A DNA stretch of 64,000 nt from Variovorax paradoxus (GTDB lineage: Bacteria > Pseudomonadota > Gammaproteobacteria > Burkholderiales > Burkholderiaceae_C): assembly GCA_016806145.1 (NCBI GenBank), contig CP063166.1:2790001-2854000 (forward strand), read 5' to 3'. Positions 56,714 through 64,000 of the stretch are shown here, one piece after another. Position 1 is the first letter of the stretch. Each line of letters opens with the position of its first letter. Made by a program: the position numbers and the translations under genes. A model generated the notes under the pieces. The model worked only from the letters and a program-made list of their open reading frames with translations. It had not been told where the DNA came from and made no database searches.

Positions 56714-59700
56714 ACGGCGCCGCCTACGAACACAACGGCCAGCGCGTGCCGCGCGAGGCCTTCTACACCGTTGCCTGCGATCCGCGGCGCTCGGTGGCGG
56801 TCGAGGCCTGCGCGGGCGCGGGCAAGACCTGGATGCTGGTGTCGCGCATCGTGCGCGCGCTGCTCGACGACGGTGCCAACGCCTGCCAGCCGCACGAGAT
56901 CCTCGCCATCACCTTCACCAAGAAGGCGGCCGGCGAGATGCGCGAGCGGCTCGACCAGTGGCTCGAGACCTTCGCCGAGCGCGAGCCCGAGAAGCTGGTC
57001 GAGGAACTCGTGATGCGCGGCATGCCGCCGGCCGAGGCGCTGGCCGCCGCGCCGCGTCTCAAGGGCCTGTATCGGCACCTGCTCGAAGGCGGCCGGCCGG
57101 TGCAGTTCCGCACCTTCCACGCCTGGTTCGCGGGCCTGCTGCGCAATGCGCCGCTGGCGGTGCTGCGCGAGCTCGGCCTGCCGTCGAACTACGAACTGCT
57201 CGAGGACGATGCCGAGGCGCGCTCGCGCACCTGGCGCCCCTTCTTCGAGGCCGTGACCGCCGACCCCGACGCGCTGGCCGACTACTACGCGGTGGTCGCC
57301 ACCTACGGCCGCTCGCAGACCGCCAAGGCGCTCGGCGAGGCGCTCACGCGGCGCGTGGAGTTCTCGCTCGCCGAACCGGCCGATGCGGTGCGGCATTTCG
57401 CCGACCTGCATCCGGCGCTGGCCGGCTTCGACACGCCCACCGACGCGCTGCGCGGCGAGGCCGTGCGCCGGCGCTGGCTCGACCGCGCCGCCGCGCTGGG
57501 CCGCGAGACCAACAAGACGCCGCAGAAGGCGGCCGAGGCCGTCGTCGACATCTTCGGCATCGGCGAGCCGGCCGAGTCCGCGCTGCCGGCGGCGCTCGCG
57601 CTGCTGCGCAAGAGCTTCTTCGTCGCGACCGAAGACCGGCTCAACAAGAACCTGCAGAAGTACCCCGCTGCGCAGGAGGCCGAGGCCGAGCTGCAGCTGC
57701 TGTGCGCCGCGCAGGCCCAGCACGCGGCCTGGCTCTACCAGCAGCGCATGACGCGGCTCACGCGCCTGTTGATCGATGCCTTCGCGGGCGTCAAGCGCGC
57801 CCATGGCTGGGTCGACATGAACGACGTCGAGCAGGCCGCGCAACTGCTGCTGGGCCAGTCGGCGCTGTCGGGCTGGGTGCAGGAGCGGCTCGATGCGCGC
57901 ATCGCGCACCTCTTGATCGATGAGTTCCAGGACACCAACCCGCTGCAGTGGCAGGCGCTCTATGGCTGGCTCAGTGCCTACGTGGGCGCGGGCGGCAGCG
58001 CGCCGCGCGTGTTCGTCGTGGGCGATCCGAAGCAGAGCATCTACCGCTTCCGCCGCGCCGAGCCGCAGGTCTTCATCGCCGCGAAGAAGTTCGTGCGCGA
58101 GGGTCTCGGCGGCGAGCTGCTCAACTGCGACCACACGCACCGCAATGCGCGCGCCGTCGTGGGCCTGGTCAACCAGGCGATGCTGGCCGCGCAGGAGGCC
58201 GGCGAGTTCGACGGCTTCCGTGCCCACACCACCGAGCGCAGCGACGAAGGCGCGTTGCTGAAGCTGCCGGCCATCGAGCGCGATGCCGCCGAGGCCGTGG
58301 CCGAAGCGGCACCGGCCGACGACGGCATGCTGCACTGGCGCGACAGCCTGGTCACGCCGCGCGTGCTGCCCGAGGAGCAATTGCTGCAGAAGGAATGCGA
58401 GCAGGCCGCGCGCTGGATCGCGCAGCTGATCGCCGACGGCACGCCGCCGCGCCAGATCATGGTGCTGTCGCGCCGCCGCAGCCGGCTCGCGGCCATGCAG
58501 GACGCGCTGCGCCAGCGCCACATCCCGGTGCAGCAGCCCGAGAAGAACGAGCTGCACGATGCGCCCGAGGTGCAGGACATGGTGGCGCTGATCGATGCGC
58601 TGGTCTCGCCCGCGCACGATCTCTCGCTGGCGCGCGCGCTCAAGTCGCCGCTGTTCGGCATCGGCGACGACGATCTGGTGCAACTGGCGCTGCGCCAGCG
58701 CGCGCTGCCGGGCTGGAGCTGGTTCCGGCTGCTGCAGACCGGCGAGGACCTGCCGGCCGCGCTGGCCGAGGCCGCGCCGCGTCTCAAGCGCTGGCAGCGC
58801 TGGCTGGCCACGCTGCCGCCGCACGATGCGCTCGACGCGATCTTCCATGAAGGCGACGTGCTCGCGAAGTTCGGCGCGGCCGTGCCCGCCGCGTTGCGCC
58901 AGGGCGCGCTGGCCAACCTGCGCGGGCTGCTGGCCGCGTCGCTCGATATCGATGGCGCGCGCTTCGTCACGCCCTATGCGCTGGTGCGCGCGCTGCGCGC
59001 CGGCGGCGTGCGCGCCCCGTCGGTGGCCGCGCCCGAGGCGGTGCAGTTGCTGACGGTGCACGGCGCCAAGGGGCTCGAGGCCGACACCGTGCTGATGCTC
59101 GACTGCGACTCGCCGCCGCCGCGCGCTCAGACCATGGGCGTGCTGGTCGAGTGGAAGGGCGGCGACCGCGTGCCGACGCGCTTCGTCTTCCTCGCGAGCG
59201 AGAAGACGCCGCCGGCCTGCGCGGCATCGCTGCTGCTCGACGAGCAGCGCGCGCGCCACCGCGAGGAACTCAACGGCCTCTATGTCGCGACCACGCGCGC
59301 CCGCGCGCGGCTGGTGCTGTCGTCGGTGCGCCCCGCGCGCGTCAACGAGGGCAGCTGGTGGGCGCGGCTGGCCGAGGCCTGCGAGACCGTCGATGCCGAC
59401 GAGCCGCTGGTGGCCCCGCTCGCGGCGCAGGCGCATGCCGTGTTCGCGATCCACGAGCTGCCGCCGTTCGCTTCCGCGACGCCGCCGGTGCCCGTCGCGC
59501 GCAAGGAAAAGGCGGCCACCCTCGATGCGCGCGCCGCGGCCTTCGGCCAGGCGATGCACCGGCTGCTCGAATGGTCGGTGCCCGGCGAGCCCTTGGCCGC
59601 GGCCCATGTGCGCGCGGCGGCGCAGGAGTTCCTGCTCGACGCGCAGCAGGCGCGCGGCGCCGCGGCGCTGGCCGCGCGCATTCGCGCCGGCGCGGGTGCC

Positions 59701-59973
59701 TGGGCCTGGGACCTCGAGGCCATCGACTGGCACGGCAACGAGGTCACGCTGGTGCACGAAGGCGACACGCTGCGCATCGACCGGCTGGTGCGCGAGCGCG
59801 CCAGCGGCACCTGGTGGATCCTCGACTACAAATCGGCCGCAAGGCCCGAGCGCGATGCCGCGCTCATCGCACAGATGCAGCGCTACCGCGCCGCCGTGCA
59901 GCAGGCCCATCCCGGTGCCACGGTACGCGCCGCGTTCCTGACCGGGCAGGGCGAACTGGTGAACCTCGAATGA
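56710..59973 (+). CDS. addA: AddA-like helicase-nuclease
   Basis: A 1087-residue UvrD/Rep-type helicase. Walker A is VEACAGAGKTWM, the DExQ motif is LLIDEFQDTNPLQW, motif III is VVGDPKQSIYRFRRA and motif V is TVHGAKGLEADTV. The C-terminal nuclease has AAFGQAMHRLLEW, LRIDRLV and WWILDYKSA, all with conserved residues. It starts inside the addB stop (ATGA). Together they replace RecBCD in double-strand break repair. Confidence 0.93.
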   Translation: MNGAAYEHNGQRVPREAFYTVACDPRRSVAVEACAGAGKTWMLVSRIVRALLDDGANACQPHEILAITFTKKAAGEMRERLDQWLETFAEREPEKLVEELVMRGMPPAEALAAAPRLKGLYRHLLEGGRPVQFRTFHAWFAGLLRNAPLAVLRELGLPSNYELLEDDAEARSRTWRPFFEAVTADPDALADYYAVVATYGRSQTAKALGEALTRRVEFSLAEPADAVRHFADLHPALAGFDTPTDALRGEAVRRRWLDRAAALGRETNKTPQKAAEAVVDIFGIGEPAESALPAALALLRKSFFVATEDRLNKNLQKYPAAQEAEAELQLLCAAQAQHAAWLYQQRMTRLTRLLIDAFAGVKRAHGWVDMNDVEQAAQLLLGQSALSGWVQERLDARIAHLLIDEFQDTNPLQWQALYGWLSAYVGAGGSAPRVFVVGDPKQSIYRFRRAEPQVFIAAKKFVREGLGGELLNCDHTHRNARAVVGLVNQAMLAAQEAGEFDGFRAHTTERSDEGALLKLPAIERDAAEAVAEAAPADDGMLHWRDSLVTPRVLPEEQLLQKECEQAARWIAQLIADGTPPRQIMVLSRRRSRLAAMQDALRQRHIPVQQPEKNELHDAPEVQDMVALIDALVSPAHDLSLARALKSPLFGIGDDDLVQLALRQRALPGWSWFRLLQTGEDLPAALAEAAPRLKRWQRWLATLPPHDALDAIFHEGDVLAKFGAAVPAALRQGALANLRGLLAASLDIDGARFVTPYALVRALRAGGVRAPSVAAPEAVQLLTVHGAKGLEADTVLMLDCDSPPPRAQTMGVLVEWKGGDRVPTRFVFLASEKTPPACAASLLLDEQRARHREELNGLYVATTRARARLVLSSVRPARVNEGSWWARLAEACETVDADEPLVAPLAAQAHAVFAIHELPPFASATPPVPVARKEKAATLDARAAAFGQAMHRLLEWSVPGEPLAAAHVRAAAQEFLLDAQQARGAAALAARIRAGAGAWAWDLEAIDWHGNEVTLVHEGDTLRIDRLVRERASGTWWILDYKSAARPERDAALIAQMQRYRAAVQQAHPGATVRAAFLTGQGELVNLE

Positions 59974-61211
59974 CTTCTTCTTCCACCGTCGCCGTGATCG
60001 GCGGCGGCCCCGCCGGCCTGATGGCTGCGGAAATCCTCTCCGCGGCCGGTGCGAACGTGCACCTCTACGACGCCATGCCTTCGGTGGGGCGCAAGTTCCT
60101 GCTCGCGGGCCGCGGCGGGCTCAACCTCACGCACTCCGAGCCCTTCGAGGCCTTCGTGGGCCGCTTCGGCGAACGCCGCGCCGAACTCGAGCCGATGCTC
60201 GCGGCCTTCGGTCCCGCGCAACTGCGCGATTGGGCCGCGGGCCTGGGCATCGAGACCTTCGTCGGCAGCTCGGGCCGCGTGTTTCCCACCGACATGAAGG
60301 CCGCGCCGTTGCTGCGTGCCTGGCTGCACCGGCTGCGCGAGGCCGGCGTGCAGTTCCACATGCGGCATCGCTGGATCGGCGATGCCGCGGTGTCGCCCGG
60401 CGTATTGCGCTTCGAAACGCCCGCGGGCGAGGTCGAGGCCTCGGCCGATGCGGTGGTGCTCGCGCTCGGCGGCGCGAGCTGGGCGCGGCTCGGCTCCGAC
60501 GGCGCCTGGGCGCCGCGGCTGCAGGCGCAGGGCGTGGCGGTGGCGGAGCTGCAGCCCGCCAACTGCGGCTTCGACGGCAGCGGCTGGAGCGCGCATTTCT
60601 CGGAACGCTTCGCGGGGCAGCCCTTCAAGTCGGTGGCCGTGTCGTTCACCGACAGCCGCGGCCGGCAGTTCGCGCGCAAGGGCGAGTTCGTCGCCACGGC
60701 CGGCGGCATCGAGGGCAGCCTCGTCTACGCCGTCTCGGCCCTGCTGCGCGACGAGATCGCCGCGAACGGCAGCGCCACATTGCTGCTCGACCTGCTGCCC
60801 GACCGCAGCGCCGAGCAGGTGCTGGCCGCAGTCAAGCATCCGCGCGGCGCGCGTTCGCTCGGCAGCCATCTCAAGAGCCGGCTCGGCCTCGAGGGCATCA
60901 AGGCCGGCGTGCTCTACGAGGTGCTGAGCCGCGAAGCGATGCACGATCCGCTGCAGCTCGCGCAGGCGATCAAGGCCGTGCCGCTGCGGCTGGTGGCCGC
61001 GCGCCCGGTCGACGAGGCGATCAGCACCGCGGGCGGCGTGCGCTTCGAGGCGCTCGATGCGCAGCTGATGGCGAGCGCGCTGCCCGGTGTGTTCGTGGCG
61101 GGGGAGATGCTCGACTGGGAAGCGCCGACCGGCGGCTACCTGCTCACGGCCTCGATGGCCAGCGGCGTCGCGGCCGCGCGTGGCGTGCTCGCGCGGCTGG
61201 GGCTGTCGTGA
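59970..61211 (+). CDS. BaiN/RdsA-type FAD oxidoreductase (HI0933 family)
   Basis: A 413-residue flavoprotein. The FAD motif is VAVIGGGPAGLMAAEILSAA, and family segments GRKFLLAGRGGLNLTHSEPF, GRVFPTDMKAAPLLRAW and EMLDWEAPTGGYLLTASMAS fit the YhiN/HI0933-like class. It starts inside the addA stop (ATGA). Substrate unknown; some relatives reduce unsaturated bile acid or steroid rings. Confidence 0.88.
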   Translation: MTSSSTVAVIGGGPAGLMAAEILSAAGANVHLYDAMPSVGRKFLLAGRGGLNLTHSEPFEAFVGRFGERRAELEPMLAAFGPAQLRDWAAGLGIETFVGSSGRVFPTDMKAAPLLRAWLHRLREAGVQFHMRHRWIGDAAVSPGVLRFETPAGEVEASADAVVLALGGASWARLGSDGAWAPRLQAQGVAVAELQPANCGFDGSGWSAHFSERFAGQPFKSVAVSFTDSRGRQFARKGEFVATAGGIEGSLVYAVSALLRDEIAANGSATLLLDLLPDRSAEQVLAAVKHPRGARSLGSHLKSRLGLEGIKAGVLYEVLSREAMHDPLQLAQAIKAVPLRLVAARPVDEAISTAGGVRFEALDAQLMASALPGVFVAGEMLDWEAPTGGYLLTASMASGVAAARGVLARLGLS

Positions 61212-61225
61212 GGCTTTGGATTTTT

Positions 61226-61261
61226 GGCGCGGCTCCCGTTCCGGGGTGGAACGAGAGCGCC
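61226..61261. other. strong inverted repeat between addBA-baiN and ffs
   Basis: GCTCCCGTTCC (61232-61242) pairs with GGAACGAGAGC (61248-61258), one mismatch or wobble, extended by GGCGC/GCC outside. On the minus strand it follows the SRP RNA. No T-run on the correct side of either gene, so its role as a terminator is uncertain. Confidence 0.4.
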
Positions 61262-61270
61262 GAAGAAGTT

Positions 61271-61364
61271 GACGAGCCTTACCCCTGGCACTGACTACGC
61301 AGTTAGGGCTGCTTGGTTCCCCACCTGACCCGGTTGGCCACTTCACCATGCAGGGAGGCCCGTC
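61271..61364 (-). ncRNA. ffs: 4.5S SRP RNA (small bacterial type)
   Basis: On the minus strand the ends GACGGGCCT (61364-61356) and AGGCTCGTC (61279-61271) pair fully with one G-U, and the apical part is GGGTCAGGT-GG-GGAA-CC-AAGCAGCCC. The AGCAGCC and GTCAGG bulge and the GGAA tetraloop are the Ffh-binding core of bacterial SRP RNA. The pair closing the loop is GG/CC instead of the usual CC/GG, a compensatory change. Exact ends are estimated from pairing, so the mature RNA may be a few bases longer. Confidence 0.88.
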
Positions 61365-61482
61365 AGCGGCGATTCTAACCTCGCTCGCGTTGCCCCCTTC
61401 GCCGGGGCGGTGAATCGATCGATGAGAAACATCGAGGAGGCGGACGCCGAAGGCCCCCTTCGCGGCTTTTAGAATGGGCGCA

Positions 61483-63342
61483 ATGTCCTATATCGTGCTC
61501 GCCCGCAAGTTCCGTCCGAAAACCTTCGCTGAGATGGTCGGTCAGGGGCACGTGGTGCAGGCGCTCGAGAACGCGCTCACCACCCAGCGCCTGCATCACG
61601 CCTACCTGTTCACCGGCACGCGCGGCGTGGGCAAGACCACCGTCTCGCGCATCCTGGCCAAGTCGCTCAACTGCCAGGGCCCGGACGGGCAGGGCGGCAT
61701 CACCGCCACGCCCTGCGGCGTGTGCCAGGCCTGCCGCGACATCGACGCCGGCCGCTTCGTCGACTACACCGAGCTCGACGCGGCCTCGAACCGCGGCGTG
61801 GACGAGGTGCAGTCGCTGCTCGAGCAGGCGGTCTACAAGCCGGTTCAGGGCCGCTTCAAGGTCTTCATGATCGACGAAGTGCACATGCTGACCAACACCG
61901 CGTTCAACGCGATGCTGAAGACGCTCGAGGAGCCGCCCGAGTACCTCAAGTTCGTGCTGGCCACCACCGATCCGCAGAAGGTGCCGGTCACGGTGCTGTC
62001 GCGCTGCCTGCAGTTCAACCTGCGCCCGATGGCGCCCGAGACGGTGCTCGAGCACCTGACCTCGGTGCTGCAGACCGAGCAGGTGCCGGCCGAGCCGCAG
62101 GCGCTGCGCCTGCTCGCGCGCGCGGCGCGCGGCTCGATGCGCGACGCGCTCTCGCTGACCGACCAGGCGATCGCCTTTGGCAACGGCGAGCTGGTCGAGG
62201 TCGGCGTGCGCCAGATGCTCGGCAGCGTCGATCGCGGCCATGTGTTCCGCCTGATCGAGGCGCTCGCGCAGGGCGACGGCAAGACCGTGGTCGAGACCTC
62301 CGAGGCGCTGCGCATCGACGGCATGTCGGCCGCTTCCACGCTCGAGGAGATGACCGCGGTGCTGCAGGCCATGGCGGTGCTGCAGGCCGTGCCTTCGCGC
62401 GCCGAGGCCGCCACGTCCGCCACGGATCCCGATGCGGCCGACACCGCGCGGCTCGCGCTGCTGATGCCGGCCGACGAAACGCAACTGCTCTACAGCCTGT
62501 GCCTGCACGGCCGCGGCGAGCTCGGCCTCGCGCCCGACGAATACGCCGCGCTCACGATGGTGCTGCTGCGGTTGCTGGCGTTCAAGCCTGCGCAGAACGC
62601 GGCCGGCTCGGCCTCCGCGGAAAAAAAAACTCTGAATGAAGCCCCGGCGGCGGCGCCGGCACCCGTTGCCGCCCCCGTGCAGCCGCCGCGGCCGATCCCG
62701 GTGCGCAGCATGTCGGCCGAAGTGCCGCGTCCGGCGCCCGTTGCCGTACCCGCGCAACCGTCGACCGCCGCCCCCGCGGGCCACCGCCTGCCGGTCGTCG
62801 ACCAGCCCGTGCGCCGCTCCGAGGCGCGTCCGCCGGAGGACGTGCCCGAATCCGATCCCGCCCAGGTGGTCGCCGTGCCGATGCGCGTGCAGCCGCCGCC
62901 CGGCGCGCGCGACACGCCGCGCGATGGCGCCCAGGCCCCGGCCGCGCCGATCCCGCCGAGCGAGGAGGGCGACTTCTGGTTCGCCACCGTCACGCAGCTG
63001 ATCGCGGCCGAGAGCATCGCCGCGCTCACGCGCGAACTCGCGCTGCAGTCGCAGCTGGTGGCGCGCGACACCGACCAGTGGCTGCTGCGCATCGAGCGCG
63101 AGTCGCTCAACCAGCCCTCGAGCCGCGAGAAGCTGATCGCCGCGCTGGCCGCCATCGGCCACGAGGTCAAGCTCGCGATCGAGGTCGGCGGCGTGGTCGA
63201 CAGCCCGGCCCGCCGCAACAAGGCCGCTGCCGACGAGCGCCAGCGCATCGCCGAGGAGGCGATCCGCAGCGATCCCGAGATCCAGGCCCTGATGCGTGAC
63301 TTCGACGCGAGGATCGTGCCGGGCTCGCTCAAACCGGCCTGA
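61483..63342 (+). CDS. dnaX: DNA polymerase III tau/gamma subunit
   Basis: A 619-residue tau form. Walker A is FTGTRGVGKTT (about residues 43-53), the zinc cysteines are Cys64/78/81/84, and the sensor and SRC motif is VTVLSRCLQFNLR. From residue about 380 comes a Pro/Ala-rich linker and the C-terminal DnaB/alpha-binding part. An A9 run at 62621-62629 lets a -1 shift make a short gamma product that ends KKNSE at the TGA 62637-62639, about 385 residues. The conserved N-terminus starts at 61483. It leads the dnaX-ybaB-recR operon. Confidence 0.96.
   Translation: MSYIVLARKFRPKTFAEMVGQGHVVQALENALTTQRLHHAYLFTGTRGVGKTTVSRILAKSLNCQGPDGQGGITATPCGVCQACRDIDAGRFVDYTELDAASNRGVDEVQSLLEQAVYKPVQGRFKVFMIDEVHMLTNTAFNAMLKTLEEPPEYLKFVLATTDPQKVPVTVLSRCLQFNLRPMAPETVLEHLTSVLQTEQVPAEPQALRLLARAARGSMRDALSLTDQAIAFGNGELVEVGVRQMLGSVDRGHVFRLIEALAQGDGKTVVETSEALRIDGMSAASTLEEMTAVLQAMAVLQAVPSRAEAATSATDPDAADTARLALLMPADETQLLYSLCLHGRGELGLAPDEYAALTMVLLRLLAFKPAQNAAGSASAEKKTLNEAPAAAPAPVAAPVQPPRPIPVRSMSAEVPRPAPVAVPAQPSTAAPAGHRLPVVDQPVRRSEARPPEDVPESDPAQVVAVPMRVQPPPGARDTPRDGAQAPAAPIPPSEEGDFWFATVTQLIAAESIAALTRELALQSQLVARDTDQWLLRIERESLNQPSSREKLIAALAAIGHEVKLAIEVGGVVDSPARRNKAAADERQRIAEEAIRSDPEIQALMRDFDARIVPGSLKPA
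62620..62659 (+). promoter_or_regulatory. -1 slippery A9 run and hairpin in dnaX
   Basis: Nine A at 62621-62629 are followed after 14 bases by a perfect hairpin CCGGCG-GCGG-CGCCGG (62644-62659). In the -1 frame the ribosome (or polymerase) reaches TGA at 62637, giving gamma. E. coli uses an A-rich slip site with a hairpin, and Thermus uses an A9 run, so both mechanisms are plausible here. Confidence 0.75.
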
Positions 63343-63465
63343 GCGGACGGGCCACGCGCAGCGGCGACAATCGGCCGTGGCCCTTGCGGCGGCGAGGCTT
63401 CGCCGCCCTCCGCGCTTCCATCTCTTATCCTTCCCCATCCACCCAACCGATCCACAGGACCAACG

Positions 63466-63798
63466 ATGTTCAACAAAGGACAACTGGCCGGCCTCATGAA
63501 GCAGGCGCAGGCAATGCAGGACAACCTCAAGAAGGCCCAGGAAGAACTGGCCCACATCGAGGTCGAGGGCGAATCGGGCGCCGGCCTCGTCAAGGTCGTG
63601 ATGACCTGCAAGCACGACGTCAAGCGCATCACCATCGACCCGAGCCTGCTGGCCGACGACAAGGACATGCTCGAGGACCTCGTGGCCGCCGCCTTCAATG
63701 CCGCCGTGCGCAAGGCCGAGGAGACCAGCGAGCAGAAGATGGGCAAGCTGACCGCCGGCATGCCGGGCCTGCCCCCGGGCATGAAGCTGCCGTTCTGA
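63466..63798 (+). CDS. ybaB: YbaB/EbfC nucleoid-associated protein
   Basis: A 110-residue protein of the YbaB family. The core is [20 protein letters not shown] and the beta part [20 protein letters not shown], with the usual Pro/Met-rich end [13 protein letters not shown]. It binds DNA as a tweezer-shaped dimer. It lies between dnaX and recR in the conserved order. Confidence 0.96.
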   Translation: MFNKGQLAGLMKQAQAMQDNLKKAQEELAHIEVEGESGAGLVKVVMTCKHDVKRITIDPSLLADDKDMLEDLVAAAFNAAVRKAEETSEQKMGKLTAGMPGLPPGMKLPF

Positions 63799-63822
63799 TG
63801 CCGCCGCGCCACCAAGGCTGAC

Positions 63823-64000
63823 GTGTCCGACGCCGGTTCCCTCGACGCGCTCGTCGATGCGCTGCGCCGCCTGCCGGGCGTGGGCGTCAAGTCGGCCTCG
63901 CGCATGGCCTTCCACCTGCTGCAGCACGACCGCGAGGGCGCGCAGCTGCTCGCGCGCGCCCTGCAGCAGGCGGCCGGGCAGGTGCGCCATTGCGAGCGCT
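63823..64000 (+). CDS. recR: recombination protein RecR, 5' part
   Basis: About 59 residues are present before the window end. The N-terminus ([20 protein letters not shown]) then [11 protein letters not shown] is typical of RecR, including the helix-hairpin-helix, and the stretch runs into the first zinc cysteines (RHCERC). GTG at 63823 is the likely start. It acts in RecFOR gap repair. Confidence 0.93.
   Translation, partial: MSDAGSLDALVDALRRLPGVGVKSASRMAFHLLQHDREGAQLLARALQQAAGQVRHCER

Noticed and set aside
56470..59910. 1146-residue minus-strand frame
   Set aside because: It is the antisense shadow of addA, with no domain similarity and the usual His/Arg/Leu-rich composition.
61226..61261. 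Intrinsic terminator of the SRP RNA
   Set aside because: The hairpin is strong, but on the minus strand it is followed by A, not T, so it was listed only as an inverted repeat.

Overview
The window is high-GC DNA with dense, short-spaced genes. Gene content and order (rpmE2, rho and trxA close together; dnaX-ybaB-recR; a complete pst-pho cluster beside ppk and ppx; many sulfonate-type ABC genes) point to a betaproteobacterium of the Comamonadaceae, most like Variovorax. The genus is inferred from protein style and synteny, not from a database search. Apart from one REP-like palindrome there is no mobile element, phage or CRISPR, so this reads as ordinary chromosome.

Layout. 1-8.3 kb: the 5' part of a PhoX-type phosphatase gene, a crotonase, an orphan small ORF behind an AT-rich leader, a D-threonine-aldolase-like PLP enzyme divergent from a LysR regulator, a DUF4865 gene, and a GntR/FCD regulator divergent from a VOC dioxygenase plus fumarylacetoacetase-fold hydrolase pair. 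8.4-18.5 kb: a sulfur region with a periplasmic rhodanese, a frameshifted YeeE/YedE transporter, an AprA-like flavoprotein with a two-cluster ferredoxin and a binding protein, then an oppositely oriented SsuABC-type transporter. Three of its transcription units share one promoter layout. 18.5-21.6 kb: thiolase, acyl-CoA synthetase and BioY as one overlapping operon. 22-29 kb: glgX, then a DUF4331 / lipoprotein / TPR / HupE-UreJ operon facing a TonB-dependent receptor. 31.9-32.1 kb: tRNA-Arg(TCT) and tRNA-Pro(TGG).

33-47.4 kb: a cNMP-binding/TrxR-like fusion next to a UBP zinc finger, then a phosphate block of olsB, ppk, sixA, ppx, pstSCAB, phoU, phoB and phoR. Pho-box-like 11-bp-spaced repeats precede ppk, pstS and ppx, so uptake, polyphosphate turnover and phosphorus-free ornithine lipid synthesis probably belong to one PhoBR regulon. 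47.4-54 kb: MATE exporter, ArnT-like glycosyltransferase, rpmE2, a Gfo/Idh/MocA oxidoreductase, rho and trxA, three of them with clear intrinsic terminators. 54-64 kb: addB-addA-baiN chained by ATGA overlaps, the 4.5S SRP RNA gene, dnaX with an A9 slippery run giving a short gamma product, ybaB and the start of recR.

The best leads are the sulfur module with its shared promoter, the dnaX slippage site, the Pho-box arrays, the GC-repeat frameshift in the YedE gene, and the DUF4331-HupE-TonB cluster.
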